A stretch of 64,000 nt of DNA from CAWEFA01 sp963808135 (GCA_963808135.1 CAWEFA010000143.1:1-64000), one strand, 5' to 3'. Positions 38,637 through 48,437 are shown, counted from the stretch's first letter. Notes: a model not told the origin generated them from the letters alone. Made by a program: numbers and translations.

Positions 38637-40982
38637 ATGCAAATTGCAAACACCAAAATAAAAAAACCATTCATTATTATACCAGTTTCCATAATCACTT
38701 TTGTATTGGTTGTTATTTTATTGATTTCAACTATAGCAAAATACCTTATTGAAAAGTATGATGTGAAATACACAGGAAGGCAAATTAAAACGGGTTTGGT
38801 TTACGTAAATCCTTTTACCGGTTATGTCTATATCAGAAACCTGAGAATTTATGAATCTAAAAGTGACAGCGTTTTCTTTTCAGCAAAAGGAGTAAGTGCA
38901 AATTTTGCCTTGCTCCAACTATTATCGAAAACAATAGAAATAACGGAAATCACATTGAACCGGCCAAAGGGAACTGTTATTCAAAACAAAAAGGATTTTA
39001 ATTTTAATGACCTGATAAAAAAATTTGCTCCTGAAAAATCTGATACAACTCCATCATCAGTTCATTTTAATATTCTAAGTATAAAAATAAAAAACGGTGA
39101 GTTCTATTACCATGAAAAAGTAACTCCAATAAATTATTTTATCAAAGAAGTAAGCATTGAAAGTTCAGGCAAATATAGGAATGCGGATTCAATTGCAGCA
39201 AAATTTTCTTTCAGCTCAGGATCCGGTAGCGGAAGTGCACAAGGCAATTTTACAATTAATTTAAAAAATATGAATTATCGGGTTGACGTTATCGTTCATA
39301 AATTCGATTTGACACTGATAGAACAATATCTTAAAGTTTTAGTCAACTATGGAAAACTCAGAGCCAACATTAATGCAAATATAAAAGCTGCAGGAAATTT
39401 AAACAATCCGGAAATTTTAGATGCCAAAGGACTGCTGGCAATAAATGATTTTCATTTTGGAAAAAATCCGGATGATGATTACGTATCCTTCGACAAATTA
39501 GTGCTAAAAATTGATAAGTTGAACCCGAAAGAACATCAATATCTTTTCGATTCAATCTTCCTTAGTCATCCATTCATCAAATATGAGCGTTATGATTATT
39601 TAGATAACGTGCAAATGATGTTTGGAAAAAACGGTTCCAACATTTCAGCAGCATATGCAGATGCAACAAGGTTCAACCTTATTATTGAAATTGCAAATTA
39701 CATAAAATTACTTGCGAAAAATTTTTTTCAAAGCGAATACAAGGTCAATAAGCTGGTGATTTTTAAAGGTTGTCTAAAATTCAATGACTATTCGCTTACC
39801 GAAAAATTTTCAATTGAAGCAAATCCTCTGGATATCATTGCTGATTCAGTTAATAAAAACTACAAACGAGTTGCCGTATCATTCAAATCCGGTATCCGGC
39901 CTTACGGTAATATGTCGGTATATCTGAGCATAAATCCCAAAGATACAGGTGAATTTGATATGGAATATCATCTTCAAAGTCTGCCGGCTTCAATATTTAA
40001 CCCTTATCTGATTACTTATACTTCTTTCCCTTTGGATAGGGGAACCATTGAACTCAATGGCAAATGGAAGGTTCGAAACGGAATTATAAAAAGCGAAAAT
40101 CACCTGCTGGTAATTGACCCGCGTGTAAGCAAACGTTTAATTAATAAAGACACTAAATGGATTCCTTTGCAATTGATAATGTTTTTTATTCGTGAAAGAG
40201 GCAACGTAATTGATTATGAAATACCAATAACGGGCAATTTAAAGAATCCCAAATTTCACTTGCACGATGCAATCTTTGACATGATTGGAAATATTTTTGT
40301 TAAGCCCGCTACAACTCCATATAGAAAACAAGTACAATATTTAGAAAATGAAATTGAGAAATCACTCACATTGAAATGGGAAATGCGACAAAATTCATTA
40401 GCACCCGACCAGAAAAAGTTTGTAAATAAAATGGCGGATTTCCTGGTACAGAATCCGGAAGCATCTATCGCTGTTTATCCTATGCAATATGCAGAAAAAG
40501 AAAAAGAACACATCCGGTATTTTGAAGCCAAGAAAAAATATTATGTATTATTTAAAAATAAAAATGCTCTGTTGCTTAGTGAAGATGACTCTCTAAAGGT
40601 CGATAAAATGTCGATAAAAGATACTTTGTTTGTTAATTATTTAAACAAACAGGTTAACGATGCCATGCTGTTTACTATTGAGGAGAAATGCAACATTTAT
40701 ATTGGTTCGACTATTATTAATTCTGCATTCGAACAATTAAATAATGAAAGAGAAGATGCTTTTATGTTGCCTTTTAAGAAAAAATCTGTGGACAACCGGG
40801 TGAAAATTTATCCCGGTGAAAATAGTATTCCATATAACGGCTTTTCATTTTACAAAATAGTATATAATGGAGAACTTCCAAAAGCCCTAAAAAGCGCTTA
40901 TCAGCAAATGGATGAATTAAATGATGCAGCTCCAAGAAAAAAGTTTGAAAAAGAACGAGAGAAAAACGAAAGAGCCAATTGA
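38637..40982 (+). CDS. DUF748/AsmA-like envelope protein
   Basis: The 781-residue product has one N-terminal membrane anchor (about 10-33, FIIIPVSIITFVLVVILLIS) and a long periplasmic beta-rich region. RQIKTGLVYVNPFTGYVYIR and NLRIYESKSDSVFFSAKGVS are DUF748 landmarks. VRNGIIKSENHLLVIDPRVS and FHLHDAIFDMIGNIFVKP are typical of the C-terminal end of the core. The last 180 residues resemble an OmpA-like fold without the peptidoglycan-binding residues. AsmA-type proteins form grooves thought to carry phospholipid to the outer membrane, which fits the Mla and PAP2 genes nearby. It is the second gene behind promoter copy D. Confidence 0.75.
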   Translation: MQIANTKIKKPFIIIPVSIITFVLVVILLISTIAKYLIEKYDVKYTGRQIKTGLVYVNPFTGYVYIRNLRIYESKSDSVFFSAKGVSANFALLQLLSKTIEITEITLNRPKGTVIQNKKDFNFNDLIKKFAPEKSDTTPSSVHFNILSIKIKNGEFYYHEKVTPINYFIKEVSIESSGKYRNADSIAAKFSFSSGSGSGSAQGNFTINLKNMNYRVDVIVHKFDLTLIEQYLKVLVNYGKLRANINANIKAAGNLNNPEILDAKGLLAINDFHFGKNPDDDYVSFDKLVLKIDKLNPKEHQYLFDSIFLSHPFIKYERYDYLDNVQMMFGKNGSNISAAYADATRFNLIIEIANYIKLLAKNFFQSEYKVNKLVIFKGCLKFNDYSLTEKFSIEANPLDIIADSVNKNYKRVAVSFKSGIRPYGNMSVYLSINPKDTGEFDMEYHLQSLPASIFNPYLITYTSFPLDRGTIELNGKWKVRNGIIKSENHLLVIDPRVSKRLINKDTKWIPLQLIMFFIRERGNVIDYEIPITGNLKNPKFHLHDAIFDMIGNIFVKPATTPYRKQVQYLENEIEKSLTLKWEMRQNSLAPDQKKFVNKMADFLVQNPEASIAVYPMQYAEKEKEHIRYFEAKKKYYVLFKNKNALLLSEDDSLKVDKMSIKDTLFVNYLNKQVNDAMLFTIEEKCNIYIGSTIINSAFEQLNNEREDAFMLPFKKKSVDNRVKIYPGENSIPYNGFSFYKIVYNGELPKALKSAYQQMDELNDAAPRKKFEKEREKNERAN

Positions 40983-41116
40983 CCAATATGCCAATGGTAT
41001 TTAATCTAAAAGACTAATTAAAATCAAGTTTTTAAAGTAGAATGAATCAATTTCAGAAAAAGTGATTTAGGCTGGAATCATCTCATTTTCAAATTGGCAC
41101 ATTGACTAATTATTTT
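40983..41116 (+). repeat. Intergenic stretch with dispersed-repeat words
   Basis: The gap before promoter copy E contains TCATTTTCAAATTGGCACAT and related words near 41085-41110. They resemble the inverted-repeat words at 28371-28450 and 53228-53275. No ORF or RNA gene was seen. Confidence 0.45.
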
Positions 41117-41184
41117 ATATATGAATTATATAACTCATATATAAAATTATGTAAGACTTTAAGTTATGAAGATATCGACCTTTG
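41117..41184 (+). promoter_or_regulatory. Composite promoter motif, copy E
   Basis: TATAAC (41129-41134) and TGTAAG (41150-41155) are 21 bp apart, and ACCTTTG (41178-41184) starts 28 bp after the second. It lies inside the apparent longer frame from 41102, which shows that the ice-binding-like gene starts at 41225 instead. Downstream of the cores it resembles copy G (shared ACTTTAA and TATGAAGA words). Confidence 0.8.
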
Positions 41185-41224
41185 TTATGTTTTGAAAATT
41201 CATTCACAAACTAAAAAAAACAAT

Positions 41225-42850
41225 ATGAAAGCACAACTACTCAAGGCATTAACAGCAGTTATACTGCTCTTGATACCAACTTTAAATTTTGCACAAGCTC
41301 CTCCTCTGGGAACTGCTGCTGATTTCGTTCTCTTTTCTACGAACGGATCGGTGAGCAACTCAGGTATTTCGCAGCTTACAGGTAATGTTGGCACCAACAA
41401 CGGTTCCAGCACCGCTTTCGGAAATGTGAACGGTGGTATGCACGATGGCGATGGCACAAGCGCACAATGCGCAGCAGATTTGCTGATTGCTTACGATTCG
41501 CTGAACAATGCCATTCCAACTTTCTTTCCTTCATCTCTGCTTGGAAACGGTGACACACTTATTGCAGGTGTATATTCAATTTCCAGTGCATCTACTCTGA
41601 ACTTAAACCTTACATTAAATGCAAAAGGAAGCGCAAATGCAGTATTTATTTTTCAAATTCAGGGACCTCTTTCAACAAACGCTTCTTCAAAAATCAAATT
41701 GATTAATGGAGCAATGGCATGTAATGTTTTCTGGAAAGTGGAAGGTGAGGTAAACATGGCTTCAGGAACTTTCATGAAGGGAACTGTTATCACGAACAAC
41801 GCGGCAATTCACATGAACACCGGTGATACGCTCGAAGGAAGGGCGCTTTCTACTACCGGGGCAATTACTGTTGACGGCGTACTGGCATATACACCCATCG
41901 GTTGTGGAAGTCCTGTTCTGAATGGGCCAGTGGCTCCAGATTTAGGCACCGCTGCTTGCTATGCAATATTCTCTTCTGATGGCGCAGTAACTAATTCGGG
42001 AGTAACATATATTACTGGCGATGTTGGTACGAATGTTGGTTTAACCACTGGTTTCGATACTTTATTGGTAACAGGTAAAGTTCATCTCATTCCCGATGGC
42101 TCAACAGCAGCATGCGCAGCTGATTTATTAGTTGCATATAATTATGTAAACACGCTACCTTATGATATAGAGTTATTGTACCCGGCACAGTTTGGAAACA
42201 ACCTGGTTCTTACACCGCATACTTATCTTATGAACAGTGCTGCAACATTTACAGACTCATTATACCTGAATGCACTTGGTAATCCCGATGCAGTATTTGT
42301 TATCCAGATAAATGGCGCCCTGTCAACAAGCACCTATTCAAAAGTTCTTTTGATAAACGAAGCCCAGGCAAAAAATGTATATTGGAAGATTGAAGGCGCA
42401 GTTAGCGTAAACAACTATTCTGTTTTCAACGGTACGATAATTTGTAACAATGGCGCTTTAGGTGCATTAAATACAGGAGTTACACTTAATGGTAGGGCGC
42501 TTACAACGACAGGTGCTTTAACGACTTCAGCAATAACTGCCACTATACCTTCAGGCTGTAGCAATCAAACGGGTATTAATTCGTTAAATGCTGGAAACAC
42601 AGCTAAAGCAGTTACCATTTATCCTAACCCATTTACAACTTCAATAAACATCATCATTAATGCTGCATTGCAAATTAACAAAGCTGAATTGAGGATATAC
42701 AATGTTATGGGAACAGAGGTAATGAATAAAATGATCACTAAACAATCTACCACTCTTGAAACAAATAATCTTCCTTCAGGAATTTATTTCTATAAATTTA
42801 TGGATAATGATAATATAATTCAATCTGGCAAATTGATTTCTAAACAATAA
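41225..42850 (+). CDS. Two-domain DUF3494 ice-binding-like protein with T9SS tail
   Basis: Reading from MKAQLLKALTAVILLLIPTL (signal peptide ending FAQ) gives 541 residues. Two DUF3494 domains follow, about 25-225 and 235-435. Each has the start LGTAADFVLFSTNGSVSNSG or LGTAACYAIFSSDGAVTNSG and the beta-helix words NAVFIFQIQGPLST and DAVFVIQINGALST. KVEGEVNMASGTFMKGTVIT and KIEGAVSVNNYSVFNGTIIC complete each domain. The C-terminal 80 residues (VTIYPNPFTTSINI, YNVMGTEVMNK, GIYFYKFMDNDN) form a T9SS type A sorting domain. DUF3494 proteins bind ice in several characterised cases, but many homologues are simply adhesin-like. Surface display is predicted. Confidence 0.85.
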   Translation: MKAQLLKALTAVILLLIPTLNFAQAPPLGTAADFVLFSTNGSVSNSGISQLTGNVGTNNGSSTAFGNVNGGMHDGDGTSAQCAADLLIAYDSLNNAIPTFFPSSLLGNGDTLIAGVYSISSASTLNLNLTLNAKGSANAVFIFQIQGPLSTNASSKIKLINGAMACNVFWKVEGEVNMASGTFMKGTVITNNAAIHMNTGDTLEGRALSTTGAITVDGVLAYTPIGCGSPVLNGPVAPDLGTAACYAIFSSDGAVTNSGVTYITGDVGTNVGLTTGFDTLLVTGKVHLIPDGSTAACAADLLVAYNYVNTLPYDIELLYPAQFGNNLVLTPHTYLMNSAATFTDSLYLNALGNPDAVFVIQINGALSTSTYSKVLLINEAQAKNVYWKIEGAVSVNNYSVFNGTIICNNGALGALNTGVTLNGRALTTTGALTTSAITATIPSGCSNQTGINSLNAGNTAKAVTIYPNPFTTSINIIINAALQINKAELRIYNVMGTEVMNKMITKQSTTLETNNLPSGIYFYKFMDNDNIIQSGKLISKQ

Positions 42851-42878
42851 TAAGCAACAATAATTTAAAATTTTTAAT

Positions 42879-43622
42879 ATGAAAAAAATGAAATTATTAA
42901 CAACCCTTGCGATAGTATTGGTTGTTTTATTTGTCGGTTGCAAAAAAAATGACACAGATTCTTCCGGAACAAATCCAGTTGTCATACCCATTCAAACAAT
43001 AGTGCAGGCAACAGTGCCACTCGCTGGCACATCTAATTTTGCTATCCTTGCAGGATCAGCAATAACCAACACAGGAGCAACATCTATTACCGGTGATATT
43101 GGGTTAAGTCCGGGAACTTCAATAGGCGGGTTCCCTCCTGGTATATTGGTTGGGGTTAAACACATCAATGATTCTGTTGCAATACAGGCTAAACTTGATT
43201 TAATAGTAGCTTATAATGATGCTGCAGGAAGAACAAGTACTGATATAGTAACATTGTCGGGAAATATTGGAGGACTTACCCTAACTCCGGGGCTTTATAA
43301 GTCAACTTCGTCTTTGGCAATATCATCAGGCGACCTCACTTTCGATGCAAAAGGAAATGCAGATGCAGTTTTCATTATACAAATAGCATCCTCGCTCACT
43401 ACCACATCGGGACGCAAAGTTTTCCTTAGTGGAGGAGCGTTGGCTTCCAATATTTTTTGGCAGGTTGGCAGTTCTGTAACTTTTGGAACTACTTCTGTTT
43501 TTGAAGGAACGGTTATGGCAATGCAATCCATCACTTTCAATACAGGAGCAACACTCAATGGCAGGACATTAGCAAGAACCGGTGATATTACTATGGCAGG
43601 CAATACTATTGTGAAACAGTAG
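42879..43622 (+). CDS. Single-domain DUF3494 lipoprotein
   Basis: A 247-residue product with a lipoprotein signal (LTTLAIVLVVLFVGC, lipobox FVGC). A 40-residue linker is followed by one DUF3494 domain (about 48-247): LAGTSNFAILAGSAITNTGA, TSITGDIGLSPGTSIGGFPP, DAVFIIQIASSLTTTSGRKV and NIFWQVGSSVTFGTTSVFEG. It uses a lipid anchor where the upstream paralogue uses T9SS. It lies 28 bp behind that gene, so the two are co-transcribed. A terminator at 43643-43675 ends the unit. Confidence 0.85.
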   Translation: MKKMKLLTTLAIVLVVLFVGCKKNDTDSSGTNPVVIPIQTIVQATVPLAGTSNFAILAGSAITNTGATSITGDIGLSPGTSIGGFPPGILVGVKHINDSVAIQAKLDLIVAYNDAAGRTSTDIVTLSGNIGGLTLTPGLYKSTSSLAISSGDLTFDAKGNADAVFIIQIASSLTTTSGRKVFLSGGALASNIFWQVGSSVTFGTTSVFEGTVMAMQSITFNTGATLNGRTLARTGDITMAGNTIVKQ

Positions 43623-43642
43623 GCATATAGTTGATAAAAGAA

Positions 43643-43675
43643 GAGCGATGCTTACTAAGCAGCGCTTTTTTTCTT
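43643..43675 (+). terminator. Rho-independent terminator after the DUF3494 pair
   Basis: GCGATGCTT pairs with AAGCAGCGC around a three-base loop, followed by a run of seven T. Confidence 0.75.
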
Positions 43676-43700
43676 TAAAGCAATATTGTCAAAAAGAAAA

Positions 43701-43768
43701 ATATATGAATTATATAACTTATATATTAAGTTATGTAACACTTTCCATTGGTTGTAAACTCAACTTTG
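43701..43768 (+). promoter_or_regulatory. Composite promoter motif, copy F
   Basis: TATAAC (43713-43718) and TGTAAC (43734-43739) are 21 bp apart, and AACTTTG (43762-43768) starts 28 bp after the second. Together with about 20 bp upstream (from ATTGTCAAAAAG) it is almost identical to copy G at 48370-48437. It precedes the DUF3494 gene with Ig-like repeats. Confidence 0.8.
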
Positions 43769-44031
43769 TACTATGATAATTCAATCAAAGTGTAAGACAA
43801 ACTAAATTAAACCATTATGAAACCGAAATAAAATAAAAGTAAGTATTAGCAATCAGGGCAAGGCTTTTGATTGTAATAGTGGTCGGCTTTAACAAAAACT
43901 GCCGCCATTTTTAAGAGCAATTCTGGCACAAAACCATTATAAAATAAAATGAATAGAAACCCCCAAAGAAGTTATCCATTGGGGTAAACTATTTTCAGTA
44001 AGATTAAATAATAAATCTAAAATGTAATATT
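43769..44031 (+). other. 263-bp leader between promoter copy F and its gene
   Basis: This is the longest leader behind any of the nine motif copies. It contains a small hairpin (CCCCAA 43961-43966 pairing with TTGGGG 43979-43984) about 50 bp before the start codon. It also has a short false start ATGAAACCGAAATAA near 43817. No known riboswitch is recognised. Confidence 0.4.
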
Positions 44032-46144
44032 ATGAAAACAAGAACAAGAACAAAAAAATTATGGACTACCGCTATAATAGCCTTATTTCTGGCAGCGTTT
44101 ATGGGCGGTTGCAAAGATGAAAACGTGGAAATAGTTGGAAAATGCCCGGTTGTGGTATCAACAAATCCCACAGATACTGCTACCGGTGTACCTCTCAACC
44201 AGATAATTACGGTAACCTTTAATGAAGAGATGAACCCTGCAACTATCACCCAGGCATCTTTTACTATACAAGGTGTAACGTCAGTAGCACGAAAAAAGAT
44301 GAGCCCTGTAAACAGAACCAAGGCATCTTTTACTTTACAAGGAGCAACGTCAGTCGCAGGAATAATTTCGTACGCCGGCACAACTGCATCCTTTATACCT
44401 ACCAGCCCCCTTACAACCAACACTACCTATACCGGTAAGGTTACATCATCGGTTAAAGATTTAATGGGCAATGCCTTACAAACTGACTATGTGTGGACTT
44501 TTAGTACCGGTGCAACCATTTTGCCCACGGTGATTTCAACCAGTCCGGCGGACAGTGCTACAGGTGTAGCTCTTAATAAAACAATTAGCGCAACCTTCAG
44601 TGTGGTAATGAATCCGTCGAGCATTAATGATACAACTTTTATCATAAGACAAGGGGTAACGTTAATTGCAGGAACAATTTCGTACACTGGTAGAACAGCA
44701 TCCTTTAAACCTTCCTCTATTCTTTTATCAGGTAAACCCTATACGGCTACGATTACAATCGGAGCTAAGAATGTACCGGGTACAAATATGGCGAATGACT
44801 ACGTGTGGAACTTTAGTACCGGTGCCGTCATTTCGCCCACGGTTATTTTAACCGATCCGCTGGGTCTAGCCACAAGCGTAGTTCTTAATAAAATAGTTAC
44901 CGCAACCTTTAGTGTGCCAATGGATTCAACGACCCTTAATGCAACAACCTTTACTTTAAAACAAGGGGCAACAACAGTTCCGGGAACATATTCACACACC
45001 GCTACAACAGTATCTTTTAAACCAAACAGTAATCTTTTATCAGGTACTACTTATACGGCTGCCATTACCACCGGGGCTAAGAATGTGCCGGGTACACCAA
45101 TGGCAAATGAATATGCATGGACATTTACTACCGGAACTATTACGGCTCCTACGGTAATTTTAACCGACCCGTTAAATCTGGCCACAAACGTAATCCTTAC
45201 TAAAATCGTTATCGCAACTTTTAGTGAGCCAATGGATTCGTTGACCCTTACTGCAACAACCTTTACCTTAAAACAAGGGGTAACGACAGTCACGGGAACA
45301 TTTTCGCACACCGCCACAACTGTATCCTTTAAACCGACCAGTAATCTTTTATCAGGTACCACCTATACGGCTACCATTACAACCGGAGCTAAGAATGTGT
45401 CGGGTACACCACTGGCGAATAACTATGTATGGAAATTTAGCACCGTAGCGCCTTTAGGTCCCTTTGACAGTTGATCTAAAATCGGTTGCCCGGTTCGGGA
45501 TTATTGCAGGTGTGGGAGTCAGCAACGACGCAGGCCCCAGTGTAATTAATAATTTGGACGTTGGGATATACCCGGGCAAACGTTCTTCGATTACTGGATT
45601 CCCTCCTGCCACTATTGTTGGTGGAGCGATGTATGCATCAGATGATATTGCCCCTCCGGGTGTTCCAGCTATGCTATTACAGGCCCAAAATGATCTGACC
45701 GCTGCTTATAATTTTGCAGCAGCAGCAACATTACCGGCACCCACTTTAGCACCAGCCGATCTGGGTGGCAAAACACTTGCCCCGGGCATATATTATTCAA
45801 CATCTACAATGTTATTACAGAATGGCGATTTGACTCTTGATGCTCAGGGTGATGTGAATGCCGTTTGGATTTTCCAGGTTACATCTGGCTTTACTTCCAT
45901 AGGTACAGCTCCGTATCCGTCTCCGTCAGGAGGCAATGTTATCCTTAGCGGAGGCGCACAAGCTAAAAACATCTTTTGGCAAATTAGTAGTTCTGCAACT
46001 ATTGGAGACTATACTTCATTTTATGGAAATGTATTAGCCTTTTCATCCATTACGATGAATTCCCATGCAACTGCAACAGGCAGAATGCTTGCCAGAAATG
46101 CCTCTGTAATAATGACCAGTACAAACACAATCAATAAACCATAA
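44032..46144 (+). pseudogene. DUF3494 ice-binding-like lipoprotein with four Ig-like (Big_5) repeats, one frameshift
   Basis: A signal peptide with lipobox (FLAAFMGGC) is followed by four Big_5-type repeats at about 42-160, 163-270, 272-378 and 380-475. Each has the words VISTSPADSATGVALNKTIS, TFSVVMNPSS and TTYTATITTGAKN. The frame then breaks: GPFDS-stop near 45465-45474 against VDLKSVARFGIIAGVGVSND in the next frame, consistent with one extra base. A DUF3494 domain of about 220 residues follows (INNLDVGIYPGKRSSITGFP, NAVWIFQVTSGFTSIG, ILSGGAQAKNIFWQISSSAT). The corrected protein has about 703 residues. The repeats probably act as a spacer that holds the beta-helix away from the membrane. 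The OmpA gene follows after 11 bp. Confidence 0.85.
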
Positions 46145-46155
46145 TTAATAAACAT

Positions 46156-48210
46156 ATGAAAGCAAAAACAAATATAAAAAAGGGATCACGCGTGGCGTGG
46201 TCCACTTATAACCTGCTCTTTAAAAGTTTTATTTTCAGCGCTTTAATTTTGACAGGTATACAGGCATCTTCCCAGGTAACACCTCCGGCTCAAGCTGACC
46301 AGTACACGAAACCCTCATGGTGGTTTGGCATAGCAGGTGGTGCAAATTTTAATTTTTATCGCGGTACCACACAGGATTTGAATACAGAATTAACCGTTCC
46401 CGCTGCTTTTCGTCACGGCGATGGTGTGGGGCTTTATCTTGCACCCCTTGTGGAGTATCATCATCCCGATTCAATATGGGGTATAATGCTACAGGCAGGA
46501 TATGACAGCCGCAGAGGTTCGTTCAATGAGGTAAAAACACCTTGTAACTGCCCTGCTGACTTATCCACTGACCTTAGTTATATTACTGTGGAGCCGAGCT
46601 TGCGTATAGCGCCATTCAAATCTAACTTTTATTTGTACGCTGGTCCTCGCCTCGCTTTTAATTTGAACAAATCATTCACTTACAAACAAGGTATCAATCC
46701 CGCTTATCCGGCACAAGTTCCCAATCCAGATGTGAAAGGTGATTTCAGCAGCATGAATAAAATGTTGGTCTCGATGCAAGTTGGAGCTGGCTATGATATT
46801 CCACTCTCGTCACGGAACAAGCAAACACAATTTGTACTCTCTCCTTTTGTTTCTTTTCAACCTTATTTTGGTCAGTACCCACGTTCAATAGATACATGGA
46901 ATGTAACCACGTTGAGAGTAGGCGCTGCCCTTAAGTTTGGGCGTGGCCGAAAAATTGTGCCTAACGAGGAAGCCGCTCCGGTACCTGCAAAAGTTGTCGC
47001 AGATACTATAATCAGGTTTTCTGTTTACGCGCCAAAGAACATTCCAGTTGAACGCAGGATAAGGGAAACATTCCCCATTCGTAATTACATATTTTTCGAT
47101 ATAGGATCAACCGAGATACCGGATCGTTATGTATTGATCACGAAAGATAAAGTGAAAGAATTCACTGAAGACCGGCTTGAAGTATTTACACCTAAAAAAT
47201 TGTCTGGTCGTTCAGGACGACAATTGACTGCCTATTATAATATTCTGAACATCCTCGGCACCCGAATGGTGAGAGATGCCCAAACAACTATTACCCTGGT
47301 CGGATCATCTGAGAAAGGTCCAGAAGATGGAAAAGCAATGGCAGAGTCGGTTAAGCGATACCTTACAGGTGTATTTGGAATTAATACTTCGAGAATCAAT
47401 ATAGAAGGTCGGGTTAAACCTAAAATACCATCTGAAAAACCAGGTAGCAATGAACAACTTGTACTTCTTCGTGAAGGAGACCGCAGAGTGTCTATCGAGA
47501 GTAGTTCGCCATCCATACTCATGGAGTACCAGACAGGCCCGAATGTTCCATTGAAACCGGTTGATATTAACGCAGTGCAGGAAGTGCCACTTGATGCCTA
47601 TCTAACATTTAAAGTTGTGAATGGGATAGAAGCATTAAAGTCATGGTCGGTGCAGGTTAAAGGAGATACAGGAAAAGTAAAATATTTTGGGCCCTATACC
47701 CAGAAATTAGTGAGCATGAAGGGGCGGTCTGTTTTAGATACTATGTCGCAAGGCACTTTTAAGTTTTCAATGATTGGCCATAGGCTCAACGGTAAAACGG
47801 TGAATAAAGATACTGCCGTACATATGGTACTTTGGAAACCAGCTCAAGACGAAGAAGGGCAGAGGTATACCGTGCTTTTTGAATTCGATAAATCAATTGA
47901 AGTAGCTCTTTATGATAAGTACCTCACTGAAATAGTGGTACCGAAAATCCCTAAAAACGGTAAGGTGATTATACATGGCCATACTGATATTATAGGAGAT
48001 TCAGCCCATAACCAGCAACTGTCTGAAGCCCGCGCTACCGATGTTTATAAGGTTATTGAAAAAGCATTGGCGAAGGTCGGCAGAACCGATGTTACATTTG
48101 AAGTATATGGATTCGGTGAGGATGAAAACTTATCGCCGTTTGAAAACAACTTTCCAGAGGAACGCTTTTATAACCGGACGGTTATCATTGATATTATTCC
48201 CCCTAAGTAA
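46156..48210 (+). CDS. Large OmpA-family outer-membrane protein
   Basis: The 684-residue product has a signal peptide (about 1-41, ASSQ). An N-terminal barrel-like domain (about 50-265) contains WWFGIAGGANFNFYRGTTQD, FKSNFYLYAGPRLAFNLNKS and TLRVGAALKFGRGR. The middle has a predicted periplasmic domain with a degenerate OmpA-like repeat (RMVRDAQTTITLVGSSEKGP). A true OmpA-like peptidoglycan-binding domain covers about 572-680 (VLFEFDKSIEVALYDKYLTE, VIIHGHTDIIGDSAHNQQLS, EARATDVYKVIEKAL, FGEDENLSPFENN). It links the outer membrane to peptidoglycan. It is co-transcribed with the DUF3494/Big_5 gene and so under promoter copy F. Confidence 0.85.
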   Translation: MKAKTNIKKGSRVAWSTYNLLFKSFIFSALILTGIQASSQVTPPAQADQYTKPSWWFGIAGGANFNFYRGTTQDLNTELTVPAAFRHGDGVGLYLAPLVEYHHPDSIWGIMLQAGYDSRRGSFNEVKTPCNCPADLSTDLSYITVEPSLRIAPFKSNFYLYAGPRLAFNLNKSFTYKQGINPAYPAQVPNPDVKGDFSSMNKMLVSMQVGAGYDIPLSSRNKQTQFVLSPFVSFQPYFGQYPRSIDTWNVTTLRVGAALKFGRGRKIVPNEEAAPVPAKVVADTIIRFSVYAPKNIPVERRIRETFPIRNYIFFDIGSTEIPDRYVLITKDKVKEFTEDRLEVFTPKKLSGRSGRQLTAYYNILNILGTRMVRDAQTTITLVGSSEKGPEDGKAMAESVKRYLTGVFGINTSRINIEGRVKPKIPSEKPGSNEQLVLLREGDRRVSIESSSPSILMEYQTGPNVPLKPVDINAVQEVPLDAYLTFKVVNGIEALKSWSVQVKGDTGKVKYFGPYTQKLVSMKGRSVLDTMSQGTFKFSMIGHRLNGKTVNKDTAVHMVLWKPAQDEEGQRYTVLFEFDKSIEVALYDKYLTEIVVPKIPKNGKVIIHGHTDIIGDSAHNQQLSEARATDVYKVIEKALAKVGRTDVTFEVYGFGEDENLSPFENNFPEERFYNRTVIIDIIPPK

Positions 48211-48243
48211 GTTTTCTAATCAATTATAATTTACTTCGCATAA

Positions 48244-48290
48244 AAAGAGGTTGTCTTAAAAAGAAAATTAGACAACCTCTTTCTTTTCAG
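48244..48290 (+). terminator. Strong rho-independent terminator after the OmpA gene
   Basis: AAAGAGGTTGTCT pairs perfectly with AGACAACCTCTTT (right arm 48270-48283), followed by CTTTT. Confidence 0.85.
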
Positions 48291-48369
48291 TCTAAATTGT
48301 AATAAAAATTTTCCCGGATAACTTTTTGGGATTTTGATGCAATCAGTTTTTTTATTGTCAAAAAGAAAA

Positions 48370-48437
48370 ATATATGAATTATATAACTTATATATAAAGT
48401 TATGTAACACTTTAATCTATGAAGAGGATCACCTTTG
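48370..48437 (+). promoter_or_regulatory. Composite promoter motif, copy G
   Basis: TATAAC (48382-48387) and TGTAAC (48403-48408) are 21 bp apart, and ACCTTTG (48431-48437) starts 28 bp after the second. It lies inside the apparent frame from 48334, so the OmpA lipoprotein starts at 48469 instead. Confidence 0.8.

Noticed and set aside
41102..41224. A longer N-terminus for the T9SS DUF3494 protein.
   Set aside because: The extra codons contain the whole composite promoter and would bury the signal peptide that starts at 41225.
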